DNA of 57,060 nucleotides from Acidobacteriota bacterium (GCA_025463215.1 JAOBWF010000176.1:1-57060), one strand, 5' to 3'. Shown: positions 23,546 through 32,157, counted from the first letter of the stretch. The notes: generated by a model from the sequence alone, not told the origin. Numbers and translations are program-made.

Positions 23546-23551
23546 TATAAT
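23546..23551 (+). promoter_or_regulatory. rsmE -10 element TATAAT adjoining the repeat arm
   Basis: A perfect TATAAT, 6 nt before the GTG start of rsmE. The -35 region therefore falls inside the C-rich repeat arm. Confidence 0.6.
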
Positions 23552-23557
23552 CCGCCC

Positions 23558-24301
23558 GTGCACCGATTCTTCGCGCCGGCGCTCGATGCCGGAGACGACA
23601 ATGTCGCGCTGCCGCGCGACGAAGGCGAGCATCTGACGCGCGTCCTGCGGCTCGGGGCGGGGGACATCGTGGCGGTGTTCGACGGCCGCGGCCACGAGTT
23701 CCTGGCCCGCGTGACGAGCGCGGTGCGCCGCGACGTCCACGTCCAGATCGTGTCGCGGGTCGAGCCGGCGGCGGAATCCGTGGTCGCGCTGACGCTCGCC
23801 CAGGCGGTGCTCAAGGGCGAGAAGATGGACGACGTCGTCCGCGACGCGGTCATGCTCGGGGTCGCCGCGATCCAGCCGATCGTCACCAGCCGCAGCGAGA
23901 CGACGGTCGCGGCGCTGATGAAAGGCGCGCGGGTCGAGCGCTGGCGGCGGGTGGCGCTGGCGTCGGTGAAACAGTCGCGGCGCGCCGTGGTGCCGGAGAT
24001 TCGGATGCCGCTGACGCTGGAAACCGCGCTCACCGAGCCGGCGCCGGCGCTGCGCCTCATGCTGGTCGAGCCGGCCGCGTCCGCCGATGTCGAGCCGCTG
24101 TCGGTGCTGCGGCGCACGCCAGTGCCTTCGGACGCGGTGATGTTCGTCGGACCGGAAGGCGGCTGGGCGGCCGAGGAGTGGGCGGCGGCGGCGGCGCACG
24201 GCATCCGCCTGATGTCGCTCGGTCCGCGCACGCTGCGAGCCGACGCGGTCCCGATCGCCGCGATCAGCGTGCTGAATTTCCTGTGGGAATCCGAACTCTG
24301 A
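23558..24301 (+). CDS. rsmE: 16S rRNA (uracil-1498-N3)-methyltransferase
   Basis: A 247-residue SPOUT methyltransferase. The N-terminal PUA-like domain starts MHRFFAPALDAGDDNVALPRDEGEHLTRVLRL. The C-terminal knotted domain has ALTLAQAVLKGEKMDDVVRDAVMLGVAAIQPIV, then VGPEGGWAAEEW and LGPRTLRADAVPIAAIS, which bind S-adenosylmethionine. It methylates U1498 of 16S rRNA. The GTG start follows TATAAT by 6 nt, so it is probably leaderless. It is often next to prmA and dnaJ in other genomes; here both lie 2-3 kb away on the opposite strand. Confidence 0.95.
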   Translation: MHRFFAPALDAGDDNVALPRDEGEHLTRVLRLGAGDIVAVFDGRGHEFLARVTSAVRRDVHVQIVSRVEPAAESVVALTLAQAVLKGEKMDDVVRDAVMLGVAAIQPIVTSRSETTVAALMKGARVERWRRVALASVKQSRRAVVPEIRMPLTLETALTEPAPALRLMLVEPAASADVEPLSVLRRTPVPSDAVMFVGPEGGWAAEEWAAAAAHGIRLMSLGPRTLRADAVPIAAISVLNFLWESEL

Positions 24302-24316
24302 AATCTGAACGGCGCC

Positions 24317-26116
24317 TTATTTCAGGCTCACCTTGAAGTCCTTCGTCTTCACGTCCCCTTCGCTGAGGACGACCCGCACCGCACCCGTTCGGTGTTCGTC
24401 GAGATAGGCCGGCTCGAACCATTCGCCCTGCTGCGACGGATCGACCGTCGCGAGGTAGTACTCGCCCGGCGGCAGCCCCCGGATCCGGTAGCTGCCCGTC
24501 TGGTCGGGACGCGCGGTCATGATGTGCCGCGACAGCGGACGCCACAGCGAGGAATCGGCCGGAAAGGCGAGCACCGTGAACTCCGGCACGGGCGTGCCGT
24601 TCTCGGTGGTCAGCGTGCCGTTGATCTCGCTCTGCTTGTCGGTGAAGACGACGGTGACGTTGCCGAGATTCTCGCCGCTGCGGACCTGAAGTGGTACGTC
24701 GGTCACGTCGCGGTCGCCGACCGTCACCGACTTGAGCACCCACGTGCGCGACCCGTTGCTCGGACGAATCAGATGCGCGCCGGCGGAGATGCCGCTGAGC
24801 GTGAACCGGCCGTCCTTATCGACGCGCGCGTTCGGCTGCGGGCCGAAATCGGACTGGTCGGTCGAAGGGGCCGTCATCCTGAACTGCGTATAGTCCGGCG
24901 CCGGCGAGCCGCCGGGCAGGAATGACAGCGTGCCGCTGATCGTCGCCCCGGCGGAGACGACCACCGTGACGTCGGCAAGGTCGTCGCCGGCGACGCTGAT
25001 CGGCTGCGCCGCGAACTGCGGCGTGTCCGAGTCGTCGCCGCGCGCCCGCAGGATGTAGCGTCCGGGCGCCACGTTGCCGATCGTGAACGAGCCGTCCCAC
25101 TGGATCCGTCCGCCGAAGTTCGTCGCGATCTGATTGCCGCCGCCGCCCGTGTCCGGCATCAGGTTGATGGTGCCGCTCGTCACCGGCGTGCCGTCCGGGT
25201 TGGATACGATGCCGGTAATCCGCGCGACGCGCACCAGCTGCATGCCGAAGTTGATGTCGAGCACTTCCTGGCTGAGGCCGACGCTGATCGCCTTGGCGTC
25301 GTTCACCGACGGCACGCCCGGGTAGTAGGTCGGTGCGTAATTGACCTGCTCCTGTTCGGCGCCGCCGCCTGCCGGACCGCCGCGTCCGCCGCGGCCGCCG
25401 AATCCGCCGGGTCCACCGAATCCACCGGGGCCGCCGAATCCACCCGGTCCGCCGAACTGACCACCCTGACCGCCGCCGCGCGCGATCGCGTTGACGTAGT
25501 AGTCGCCGGGCATCAGTCCCCAGACGCGGTACTGACCCTTGTCGTCGGTCTGGCCGTTGCCCGCCGGCGTCAGCCGCCGCTCGCCCTGCAGATACTGATA
25601 GCGCATCACGCGCACCGTGACGCCCGGCATCGCGTCGCCGTCTTCGTCGAGGACGTGGCCGCTGATCACGCTGCCGCGCGGCAGCTGGAACTGGATCCCC
25701 TTCAGCTGCTGGCCGTCGGCGAGCTGCAGCGGCGTGCCGGCCTGGAGCGGCCGGCGCTGCCCGTACGAGAGCGCCACGAACCCGGATTTCGACACCGTCA
25801 GCGTGTAGCGCCCGGCCGGCAATTCAGTGAGATCGAAGATGCCGCTGTCGTCGGTCAGCATGCCGCGCCCGCCGGGGAGCTCGGCGGCGGTCGCGAACAC
25901 GCGCGCGCGCTTCACGGGACGGCCGTTGTCCGCGGCGAGCACGCGCCCAGAGATCCGGCCGCCGGGCGGCGGGGGCGCCTCCTTCGGCTGCGCGGAGGTG
26001 TCGCGCGCCGGCTGGCCCGATGTCTGTCCGGGCCGCTGCGCGGTCGGCGGCTGTTGCGCCCCGACCGCGACGGCCAGCGCAACCAGCAGCGTGGAGATCG
26101 AGAAGGCCCGAAGCAT
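24317..26116 (-). CDS. Secreted protein with carboxypeptidase-regulatory-like repeats
   Basis: A 599-residue exported protein. Signal peptide at residues 1-20 (MLRAFSISTLLVALAVAVGA), then a Pro/Gln-rich linker. Several CarboxypepD_reg beta-sandwich repeats follow: GGRISGRVLAADNGRPVKRA, RGSVISGHVLDEDGDAMPGV, ARITGIVSNPDGTPVTSG, GATISGTLSFLPGG, and a C-terminal SEINGTLTTENGTPVPEFTV unit. A glycine-rich loop near residue 225 repeats GGPGGF four times (18-bp DNA repeats around 25400-25450). No peptidase catalytic domain is present. Such proteins are abundant in acidobacteria and are probably surface or periplasmic binding modules; the ligand is unknown. Downstream of prmA by 41 bp on the same strand. 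Confidence 0.85.
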   Translation of the reverse strand: MLRAFSISTLLVALAVAVGAQQPPTAQRPGQTSGQPARDTSAQPKEAPPPPGGRISGRVLAADNGRPVKRARVFATAAELPGGRGMLTDDSGIFDLTELPAGRYTLTVSKSGFVALSYGQRRPLQAGTPLQLADGQQLKGIQFQLPRGSVISGHVLDEDGDAMPGVTVRVMRYQYLQGERRLTPAGNGQTDDKGQYRVWGLMPGDYYVNAIARGGGQGGQFGGPGGFGGPGGFGGPGGFGGRGGRGGPAGGGAEQEQVNYAPTYYPGVPSVNDAKAISVGLSQEVLDINFGMQLVRVARITGIVSNPDGTPVTSGTINLMPDTGGGGNQIATNFGGRIQWDGSFTIGNVAPGRYILRARGDDSDTPQFAAQPISVAGDDLADVTVVVSAGATISGTLSFLPGGSPAPDYTQFRMTAPSTDQSDFGPQPNARVDKDGRFTLSGISAGAHLIRPSNGSRTWVLKSVTVGDRDVTDVPLQVRSGENLGNVTVVFTDKQSEINGTLTTENGTPVPEFTVLAFPADSSLWRPLSRHIMTARPDQTGSYRIRGLPPGEYYLATVDPSQQGEWFEPAYLDEHRTGAVRVVLSEGDVKTKDFKVSLK

Positions 26117-26157
26117 GACGCCTTATTAGACCGGAATTTGCGTCCGGAGGTTGATTG

Positions 26158-26982
26158 TCACGGTTTTTTCACCGCGAGTCCGACCCAGCCGTCCTCCTCA
26201 CGCTCCCAGCAGACGGCGGCGTTCGCAAACGCGGCGCGGACCTCGTCGCGCTCGTGCGCCTGCACGCCGCTGAGAATCAGCGTACCGCCGGCACGTACCG
26301 CCTCGAGCAGCGTGGCCGCCGAGCGGACGAGCAGCGCGCCGGTCAGGTTGGCGGTGAGGACATCGGCGACCGGCAGCGCGCGTGCCGCGAGGTCGACGGT
26401 TTCAAACGTCACGTGCGCGGCATCGGCATTCAGGTCGAGGTTTTCCCGAGCCGACTGAATCGCGTCGGCATCGTAGTCGATGCCGAGCGCGCGAGCCGCA
26501 CCGAGCCGGGCCGCCGCAATCGCCAGCACACCGGAGCCGGTGCCCACGTCGAGGACGACCGCACCCCTGAGATCGATCGTCTGCAGCGCGGCCAGGCATA
26601 ACCGCGTCGTCGCGTGATGGCCGGTGCCAAAGCCCATCGACGGGACGATGACGATCGTCATCGGAGTCAGATCCCGCGCGGGTTCGACCTGGTGCGAAAA
26701 TCGAGAGGCGACCCCAGGGACGACCGTGATCCGGCCGACGGTGATCGGCTTCAGGTTTTCCTGCGATCGCCTCGCCCAGTCTTCGTCATCGACGTCGACC
26801 GCGGCGACCTCGAAGCGCGGCGCGAGCGCCCGCTCCGCGGTGTCGCGATCGGCCGTCGACGCGAAGAAGATGCGGGTGGTATCGCCGCGCTCTTCGACCG
26901 CGGTCGGACCGAAGTCGTCGACGAGCGCGAGCAGGAGATCCGGGGCGTCGGTGCGGACGTCGATCGCCGGGTACTGCTTCAT
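26158..26982 (-). CDS. prmA: Ribosomal protein L11 methyltransferase
   Basis: A 274-residue class I methyltransferase. SAM-binding motif I is VLDVGTGSGVLAIAAARLGA, followed by GIDYDADAIQSARENLDLN and ADVLTANLTGALLV; the preceding VPSMGFGTGHHATTRLCLAAL is a strong PrmA signature. The N-terminal domain (residues 1-70) recognises L11. It trimethylates L11 on the ribosome. The start is 17 bp downstream of the dnaJ stop, so it is the last gene of the heat-shock operon. Confidence 0.95.
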   Translation of the reverse strand: MKQYPAIDVRTDAPDLLLALVDDFGPTAVEERGDTTRIFFASTADRDTAERALAPRFEVAAVDVDDEDWARRSQENLKPITVGRITVVPGVASRFSHQVEPARDLTPMTIVIVPSMGFGTGHHATTRLCLAALQTIDLRGAVVLDVGTGSGVLAIAAARLGAARALGIDYDADAIQSARENLDLNADAAHVTFETVDLAARALPVADVLTANLTGALLVRSAATLLEAVRAGGTLILSGVQAHERDEVRAAFANAAVCWEREEDGWVGLAVKKP

Positions 26983-26999
26983 TGGAGGACGGAGAGAGG

Positions 27000-28151
27000 T
27001 TACGCGAACATGTCCTTCACGCGGTCGAACAGGTTGCGCTCGTCCTGCTCGTCCTCGCCGCGCGCGCGCGGCTCGAACTTGTCCTTCGGCAAGGCCTGCG
27101 CGAGCTGTTCGATCAGCTTGCGCTGCTCCTTGGTCAGCTTGCGCGGCGTCTGCACCTGGACGGTGGCGAACAGATCGCCGCGGCCGCGGCCGTTGACGTC
27201 GGGCATGCCCTTACTTTTCAACCGCAGCGTCGTGCCGGTCTGGGTGCCTTCGGGCACCTTCACGGTTTCGTTGCCGTCCAGCGTCGGCACCTGGATCTCG
27301 CCGCCGAGCGTCACCGTCGTGAAGTTCACCGGGATCTCGCAGAACAGGTTGACGCCGTCGCGCCGGAAGAACGCATGCTCGTGGACGTGGACGACGACGT
27401 AGAGATGGCCGGCGGGACCGCCGGCGGATCCCGATTCGCCTTCGCCCATCAGGCGCAGCTGCTGCCCGGTCGCGATCCCCGGCGGAATCTTGACGGTGAT
27501 CTTGCGATCGCGGGCGATCCGCCCCGCGCCGCGGCAGTCGGGGCACGGCTTGGTGATGATCTTGCCCGCGCCGCGGCACTGCGGGCAGGTGCGCGCCACG
27601 GTGAAGAAGCCCTGCTGAAAGCGGACCTGCCCCTGGCCCTTGCACTGCGGGCAGTTGCTCGCGCTCGATCCGGGCGCCGAGCCGGAGCCGCTGCAGGTGT
27701 CGCACGTCTCCTGACGCGGGATCTGAATCGTCGTCTCCGCGCCCTTGGCCGACTCTTCGAACGAGATTTCGAGGTCGTAGCGCAGATCGGCGCCGCGCTG
27801 CGGTCCGCCGCGGCGGCGGCCGCCGAACATGTCGCCGAAGCCGAACATGTTGCCGAGAATGTCGGCGAAGTCGCCGAACTCCTGGAACACCGACGGATCG
27901 AAACCGGCACCGCCCCCCGCCGCCGACTTGACGCCGGCATGGCCGAAGCGGTCGTAGAGGCTGCGCTTCTCGGCGTCGGCGAGGATCGCGTAGGCCTCGG
28001 CGCACTCCTTGAATTTTTCTTCCGCGAGCTCGTCCCCCGGGTTGCGATCCGGGTGGAACTTCATCGCCAGCCGGCGGTAGCTGCTCTTGATCTCGGTATC
28101 GCTCGCGGTCTTGGTGACCTCGAGGACTTCGTAATAATCGCGCTTGCTCAC
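27000..28151 (-). CDS. dnaJ: Chaperone protein DnaJ
   Basis: A 383-residue type I J-protein. J domain MSKRDYYEVLEVTKTASDTEI with HPD in KFHPDRNPGDE, a short Gly/Phe region (GGGAGFDPSVFQEFGDFADI), a zinc domain with four CxxCxGxG motifs (CDTCSGSG, CPQCKGQG, CPQCRGAG, CPDCRGAG), and the C-terminal substrate-binding domains. It stimulates DnaK ATPase and delivers clients. It overlaps grpE by 4 bp. dnaK is not in the window. Confidence 0.98.
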   Translation of the reverse strand: MSKRDYYEVLEVTKTASDTEIKSSYRRLAMKFHPDRNPGDELAEEKFKECAEAYAILADAEKRSLYDRFGHAGVKSAAGGGAGFDPSVFQEFGDFADILGNMFGFGDMFGGRRRGGPQRGADLRYDLEISFEESAKGAETTIQIPRQETCDTCSGSGSAPGSSASNCPQCKGQGQVRFQQGFFTVARTCPQCRGAGKIITKPCPDCRGAGRIARDRKITVKIPPGIATGQQLRLMGEGESGSAGGPAGHLYVVVHVHEHAFFRRDGVNLFCEIPVNFTTVTLGGEIQVPTLDGNETVKVPEGTQTGTTLRLKSKGMPDVNGRGRGDLFATVQVQTPRKLTKEQRKLIEQLAQALPKDKFEPRARGEDEQDERNLFDRVKDMFA

Positions 28152-28648
28152 GCCTTCGCCACCTTCACCATCGCGGGACGCAGCAGCCGGTCGTGGAGCA
28201 TGTAGCCCTTCTGCAGCTCGCCAATCACTTCGCCTTCGCGATGCTCGGGGCTCTCCTCGTGCATCACGGCCATGTGGACGTTGGGATCGAAATCGGTGCC
28301 GAGCACGTCCATCGCCTGCACGCCCTGCTTGCGCAGCATGTCGTGCAGCTTGGCGTGGATCAGCTCGACCCCTTTGCGGTAGGCGCCGCCCTCGTCGCCG
28401 CTGACGGTCAGCGCGCGATCGAAGTCGTCGACGACGAGCAGCAGCTCCTGGAGCAGGTCGACCACGGCCTGGTCCGCCTGTTCGCGCCGCTCGCGCTCGA
28501 TCCGTTTGCGGTAGTTGTCGAACTCGGCGCTCTTCCGCAGCCAGCGGTCCTTGTAGTCGTCGCGCTCGCGCTGCATCTGCGTCGGTTCAGCGCTCTCGGC
28601 GGTCTCGACCGAAGCGTCCGGTTTGTCGGTGACAGATTCATCAGCCAT
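28148..28648 (-). CDS. grpE: Nucleotide exchange factor GrpE
   Basis: A 166-residue protein: an acidic N-terminus, a long coiled-coil helix (MQRERDDYKDRWLRKSAEFDNYRKRIERE) and the C-terminal beta domain (GTDFDPNVHMAVMHEESPEH, then LQKGYMLHDRLLRPAMVKVAK). It releases ADP from DnaK and acts as a heat sensor. It is second in hrcA-grpE-dnaJ-prmA and overlaps dnaJ, so their translation is coupled. Confidence 0.97.
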   Translation of the reverse strand: MADESVTDKPDASVETAESAEPTQMQRERDDYKDRWLRKSAEFDNYRKRIERERREQADQAVVDLLQELLLVVDDFDRALTVSGDEGGAYRKGVELIHAKLHDMLRKQGVQAMDVLGTDFDPNVHMAVMHEESPEHREGEVIGELQKGYMLHDRLLRPAMVKVAKA

Positions 28649-28649
28649 A

Positions 28650-28718
28650 CATCAGCTCTCAGGTATCGGCTCTCAGCGTTCAGCGCCGCTCTATCGAAGA
28701 GCTGACGACTGACCGCAG
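28650..28718. repeat. Degenerate inverted array between hrcA and grpE
   Basis: TCAGCTC / CTCAGG / GGCTCTCAG / GTTCAGCG on the left oppose AGAGCTGAC / GACTGAC / GCAGAGCGC on the right. This is a CTCAG-type array that is less regular than the others, inside the heat-shock operon. Confidence 0.5.
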
Positions 28719-28727
28719 AGCGCGGGA

Positions 28728-29768
28728 TTAATTCGGATCGCGCAGCAGCCGCGACACAGCCTGTGCCGCGCCGTCGACCGCGGCGATCGCGCGCGAGTAG
28801 TGCATACGGGTCGGCCCGATCACGCCGACGGTTCCGATTCCCGAGCCATCGTCGTAGGTCGACAGCACCAGGCTGAACGGGCGGAGACTGGGATCGAGAT
28901 GCTCGGCGCCGATCACGACCGTCAGCCCGGGGCCGTCGATGTACTCGTTGAGCAGCTGCAGCAGCTTCTGCTTCTCGTCGATCATCTGGAGCAGCGCCTG
29001 CAGCGTCTGCACCGTCAATCCGGTCGCGTCGTCGAGCAGCGACGAGGCGCCCTCGACGTACATCGGCCGGTCGTCGGGCAGGTCCGAAAAGGTCGAGGTC
29101 GCCAGCCGAAGGGCGCGATCGCGCAGCGCGTCGTAGAGCGAGCGCTCGGCGTTGATCCGCTCGAGCACCGCTTCGCGGGCGCGATGCAGCGGCAGCCCCG
29201 AAAATTCCTCGTTGAGATAGTTGGCGGCCTGGCGCAAGTCGTCGCCGCCGAGCGGCTCGCCGAGGTCGATGACTTTCTGGATCACGTGGCCGCCGCTGGC
29301 GACGATGACCACCAGCACGCGCAGCGCGCTCAGCGGCACGAACTCGACGCGGTCGAACACCGCCGCTTCGTGCGCGGGGCGGACCGCGAAGCCGACGCCG
29401 CGCGACGCCTGCGACAGCATGTGCGAGACCTGCGGCAGCAGCGAGTCGAGCAGCCCGTTGGGGCTCTCGCGCCGCAGCCGCGCTTCGACCGCGGTCGCGG
29501 AGCGGTTGGGGCGCTTCGAATCGAGCAGCAGGTCGACGTAAAAGCGGTAGCCGCGGTCGGTCGGGATACGGCCGGCCGACGTGTGCGGCTGCTGAACGTA
29601 GCCTTCTTCTTCGAGGCGCGCCAGGATGCTCCGGACCGTCGCGGAAGACACGCCCAGCCCGGCGGCCGTCACCAGTAATGACGAGGCGACAGGCTCGCCG
29701 GACGCGATGTATTCGCGGACCAGCGCCGCGAGCACCCGCTTCGACCTATCTGCGGCGTCTTGTGTCAT
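28728..29768 (-). CDS. hrcA: Heat-inducible transcription repressor HrcA
   Basis: A 346-residue repressor. N-terminal winged helix: VLAALVREYIASGEPVASSLL, then GVSSATVRSILARLEEEGYV and PHTSAGRIPTDRGYRFYVD, all typical. A GAF-like domain follows (YIDGPGLTVVIGAEH, then SLVLSTYDDGSGIGTVGVIGPTRMHYSRAIAAVD). It represses class I heat-shock genes by binding CIRCE, and a CIRCE-type palindrome lies 6 bp upstream of its own start, so the operon is autoregulated. Confidence 0.97.
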   Translation of the reverse strand: MTQDAADRSKRVLAALVREYIASGEPVASSLLVTAAGLGVSSATVRSILARLEEEGYVQQPHTSAGRIPTDRGYRFYVDLLLDSKRPNRSATAVEARLRRESPNGLLDSLLPQVSHMLSQASRGVGFAVRPAHEAAVFDRVEFVPLSALRVLVVIVASGGHVIQKVIDLGEPLGGDDLRQAANYLNEEFSGLPLHRAREAVLERINAERSLYDALRDRALRLATSTFSDLPDDRPMYVEGASSLLDDATGLTVQTLQALLQMIDEKQKLLQLLNEYIDGPGLTVVIGAEHLDPSLRPFSLVLSTYDDGSGIGTVGVIGPTRMHYSRAIAAVDGAAQAVSRLLRDPN

Positions 29769-29774
29769 TTAGGG

Positions 29775-29801
29775 TTGGCAGTCCTCATCGATGACTGCTA
29801 A
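29775..29801 (-). promoter_or_regulatory. CIRCE-type HrcA operator
   Basis: On the minus strand TTAGCAGTC - nine bases - GACTGCCAA, against the classical TTAGCACTC-N9-GAGTGCTAA. The 9-9-9 geometry is exact. Each arm has the C-to-G change at position 7 compensated in the other, and one further mismatch. It lies between the TATAAT and the hrcA ATG. Confidence 0.88.
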
Positions 29802-29806
29802 TCCAC

Positions 29807-29812
29807 ATTATA
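29807..29812 (-). promoter_or_regulatory. hrcA operon -10 element TATAAT
   Basis: A perfect TATAAT on the minus strand. A start site about 7 nt downstream would fall at the outer edge of the CIRCE palindrome, so HrcA binding would block initiation. Confidence 0.65.
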
Positions 29813-29923
29813 CAACGTCCGCCGTGCCAAATCCTCGCGAGCTCACCGGGGCGCTCGCGCGTCGTCACGAACGGCTGAGGCCCGGCCGACCGGCGGGAGG
29901 AGGTGGATGGGCCAGCAGCGGAT

Positions 29924-31249
29924 TTACAGGTGAGCTCGAGCGGCGAGTCTTCTGGCCGATTCGCGCGCCTCGTGTGCTATTTCAATACGATCGACGCGGG
30001 TGGCCGCGAAATCGTCGACCAGAACAACCCCATCCACGATCGTGGTGCGGACGTCGCTGCCGCGCACCGCGTACACGAGGGTTGAATACGGATCGGGGCC
30101 GGGCGCCAGATGTGGGCGGTCGCGATCGACCACGATGATGTCGGCCTTCTTCCCTACTTCGAGCGAGCCGATGTCGTTCTCGAGACCCAGTGTGCGGGCG
30201 CCGGCGCGCGTCGCCATCCACAGGACCTCGCGAGCGGGAAGCACACCCGGCTTCTTGCGCATCGCCTGAAGGACGGCGGCGAGGCGCATCTCCTCGAACA
30301 TGTCGAGGCGGTTGTTGCAGGCCGCGCCATCAGCGCCGAGCGAGACGGTGATGCCGCGCGCCCGCATCTCGGGAACCGGCGCGATCCCGGATCCGAGCTT
30401 GAGATTCGAGCCGGGGCAGTGCATCACCTTGATGTCATGATCGGCAAGCAGCTGCTGATCGCGGTCGTCGACCCAGACGCAATGCGCCGCGCAGAGATGC
30501 GGCGTGGCCAGATTCACGCTCGCCAGATACTCGATGTTGGTCCGCGCGCCGGTGTTCTGCTGGACGATCGCGATCTCCTCGCGCGACTCCGATGCATGCG
30601 TGTGCACCAGCGTGTGGTGCTGCTGCGACAGCCCCGCAACCGCTTCGAGCAGCTCGCGCGTACAGGACACCGCGAACCGCGGCGCAAATGCGGCGTGCAG
30701 GCGACCGTTGGCCGCGCCTTCCCAGCGTGCGCGGATCGCGACGCTCTCGTCGATCGAGTGGCGCGTCTCTTCCTGCAGCCGGCGCGGCACCTGCGCGTCG
30801 AAGTCCATCATGCACTTGCCGATGGTCGCGCGCAGACCGCTCTCCGCCACCGCCTCGAACACCACGTCCGTGTCGTGCACCGTCTCCATCGTCAGCACCG
30901 CGGTCGTGCCGCTGCAGAGCAGCTCGGTGGTCGCCAGACGCGTCGCGGCGCGCAGGGAGTCAGGATTGTGGGCGGCCTCCATCGGCCATACGCGGGTGCG
31001 CAGCCAGTCCATCAGCGCGAGATCGTCGGCATAGCCGCGAAACAGCGTCTGGCACAGATGAATGTGCGTCTGGATCAGGCCGGGCAGGACGTAGCCGCCG
31101 CGCGCTTCGATCACGCGGTCGTGAGCGCCGCCGAGGTTCCGTCCGATGGCGGCAATGCGCCCGCCGCGGATCGACACGTCCCCCTCGACGATTTCCCAGG
31201 CATCGTTCAGCGTGAGCACAGTCCCGCCACGAATCAGGAGCGACGACAT
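29924..31249 (-). CDS. Amidohydrolase, TRZ/ATZ family (deaminase type)
   Basis: A 441-residue metal-dependent deaminase. Metal site HxH in IQTHIHLCQTLFRGYADDLALMDWL, then HTHASES, CAAHCVW and the distal Asp in SLGADGAACNNRLDMFEEM. This matches the 5'-deoxyadenosine / S-adenosylhomocysteine deaminase branch. C-terminal ATRAGARTLGLENDIGSLEVGKKADIIVVD is the usual beta-sandwich return. It probably deaminates a purine nucleoside or base. It is followed on the same strand (upstream in transcription) by xdhC, 30 bp away, which hints at purine catabolism. Confidence 0.85.
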   Translation of the reverse strand: MSSLLIRGGTVLTLNDAWEIVEGDVSIRGGRIAAIGRNLGGAHDRVIEARGGYVLPGLIQTHIHLCQTLFRGYADDLALMDWLRTRVWPMEAAHNPDSLRAATRLATTELLCSGTTAVLTMETVHDTDVVFEAVAESGLRATIGKCMMDFDAQVPRRLQEETRHSIDESVAIRARWEGAANGRLHAAFAPRFAVSCTRELLEAVAGLSQQHHTLVHTHASESREEIAIVQQNTGARTNIEYLASVNLATPHLCAAHCVWVDDRDQQLLADHDIKVMHCPGSNLKLGSGIAPVPEMRARGITVSLGADGAACNNRLDMFEEMRLAAVLQAMRKKPGVLPAREVLWMATRAGARTLGLENDIGSLEVGKKADIIVVDRDRPHLAPGPDPYSTLVYAVRGSDVRTTIVDGVVLVDDFAATRVDRIEIAHEARESARRLAARAHL

Positions 31250-31279
31250 TTCAGATTCGTGATTTCGGACTTGAGACTG

Positions 31280-32113
31280 CTAACTATTGACTTCCGCGCG
31301 AAGCGCCGGAGGCGTCCAGCGAAGCGAGCCCGGCTGGGTCTTGCCGTGCTTGACTGCGATCAGCTCCGCCAGAATGCTGACGGCGATCTCCTGGGGCGTG
31401 ACCGCGCCGATGTCCAGCCCGATCGGCGCGTGGACGCGCTTCAGCGTCTCCGCCGGCATCCGGTCTGCGGTCAACGCGTCGTAGATTCGAGCCACCTTGG
31501 CGCGGCTGCCGATCAGGCCAAGATAGCGCAGCTCGCGCGGCGCGAGCGCCCGCAGCGCCTCGAGATCGTTCGTGTGACCGCGCGTCACGATGACGACGTA
31601 GGCGTGCGCCGGAATCGCCGCGCGCGCGATCCACGCAGGGATGTCCTCGACGACGATTTCCGCGGCGGTGGGGAAGCGCTCCGGGTTGGCGAATTTCTCG
31701 CGGTCGTCCGCGACGTGGACGCGGAAGCCAACCTCCTCCGCGATGCGCGCCAGGTGAAAGCCGACGTGCCCGGCGCCGACGATGTAGAGCTCGGGCGACG
31801 GCTCGATCGGTTCGATGTAGACGTCCATCTGACCGCCGCAGATCAGGCCGGTCTCCTGCGCGAAATCATCGTCGAGCTCGTAGTGCACGAGCTGCGGCGC
31901 GCGGCTGAGAATCGCTTCCCGCGCTTTGCCGAAGGCATCGTTTTCGTAGCAGCCGCCGCCAATCGTGCCGACGATCCGGCCGTCGCCGAACACGAGCATT
32001 TTCGCGCCGACGCGCTGCGGCGTCGAGCCGGTGGTCGCGACGATCGTCACGAGCGCCGCCGGCTCGCCGCGATCGAGCGCATCGGCGACGGCGGCGAAGA
32101 CTTCGCGGTTCAT
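31280..32113 (-). CDS. XdhC/CoxI family molybdenum hydroxylase maturation protein
   Basis: A 277-residue protein. XdhC_CoxI domain at the N-terminus (VTIVATTGSTPQRVGAKMLVFGDGRIVGTIGGGCYE, then GLICGGQMDVYIEPI) and a Rossmann domain at the C-terminus (LYIVGAGHVGFHLARIAEEVGF, then VVIVTRGHTNDLEALR and YLGLIGSRAKVARIYDAL). It binds molybdenum cofactor and loads it, after sulfuration, into xanthine dehydrogenase-type enzymes. No such hydrolase subunit is in the window. TATAAT lies 8 nt before the ATG. Confidence 0.9.
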   Translation of the reverse strand: MNREVFAAVADALDRGEPAALVTIVATTGSTPQRVGAKMLVFGDGRIVGTIGGGCYENDAFGKAREAILSRAPQLVHYELDDDFAQETGLICGGQMDVYIEPIEPSPELYIVGAGHVGFHLARIAEEVGFRVHVADDREKFANPERFPTAAEIVVEDIPAWIARAAIPAHAYVVIVTRGHTNDLEALRALAPRELRYLGLIGSRAKVARIYDALTADRMPAETLKRVHAPIGLDIGAVTPQEIAVSILAELIAVKHGKTQPGSLRWTPPALRAEVNS

Positions 32114-32121
32114 CTCTGACG

Positions 32122-32127
32122 ATTATA
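32122..32127 (-). promoter_or_regulatory. xdhC -10 element TATAAT
   Basis: Perfect TATAAT on the minus strand, 8 nt before the xdhC ATG at 32113. Probably a leaderless or near-leaderless transcript that continues into the amidohydrolase gene. Confidence 0.55.
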
Positions 32128-32130
32128 CGA

Positions 32131-32157
32131 GGGCAGGATGGGCAGGATGGGCAGGAA
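32131..32157. repeat. Three tandem 9-nt units (GGGCAGGAT)
   Basis: GGGCAGGAT, GGGCAGGAT, GGGCAGGAA in direct tandem between the pbp and xdhC genes. A diverged version of the same unit is translated inside comEC (43532-43592). Confidence 0.85.
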
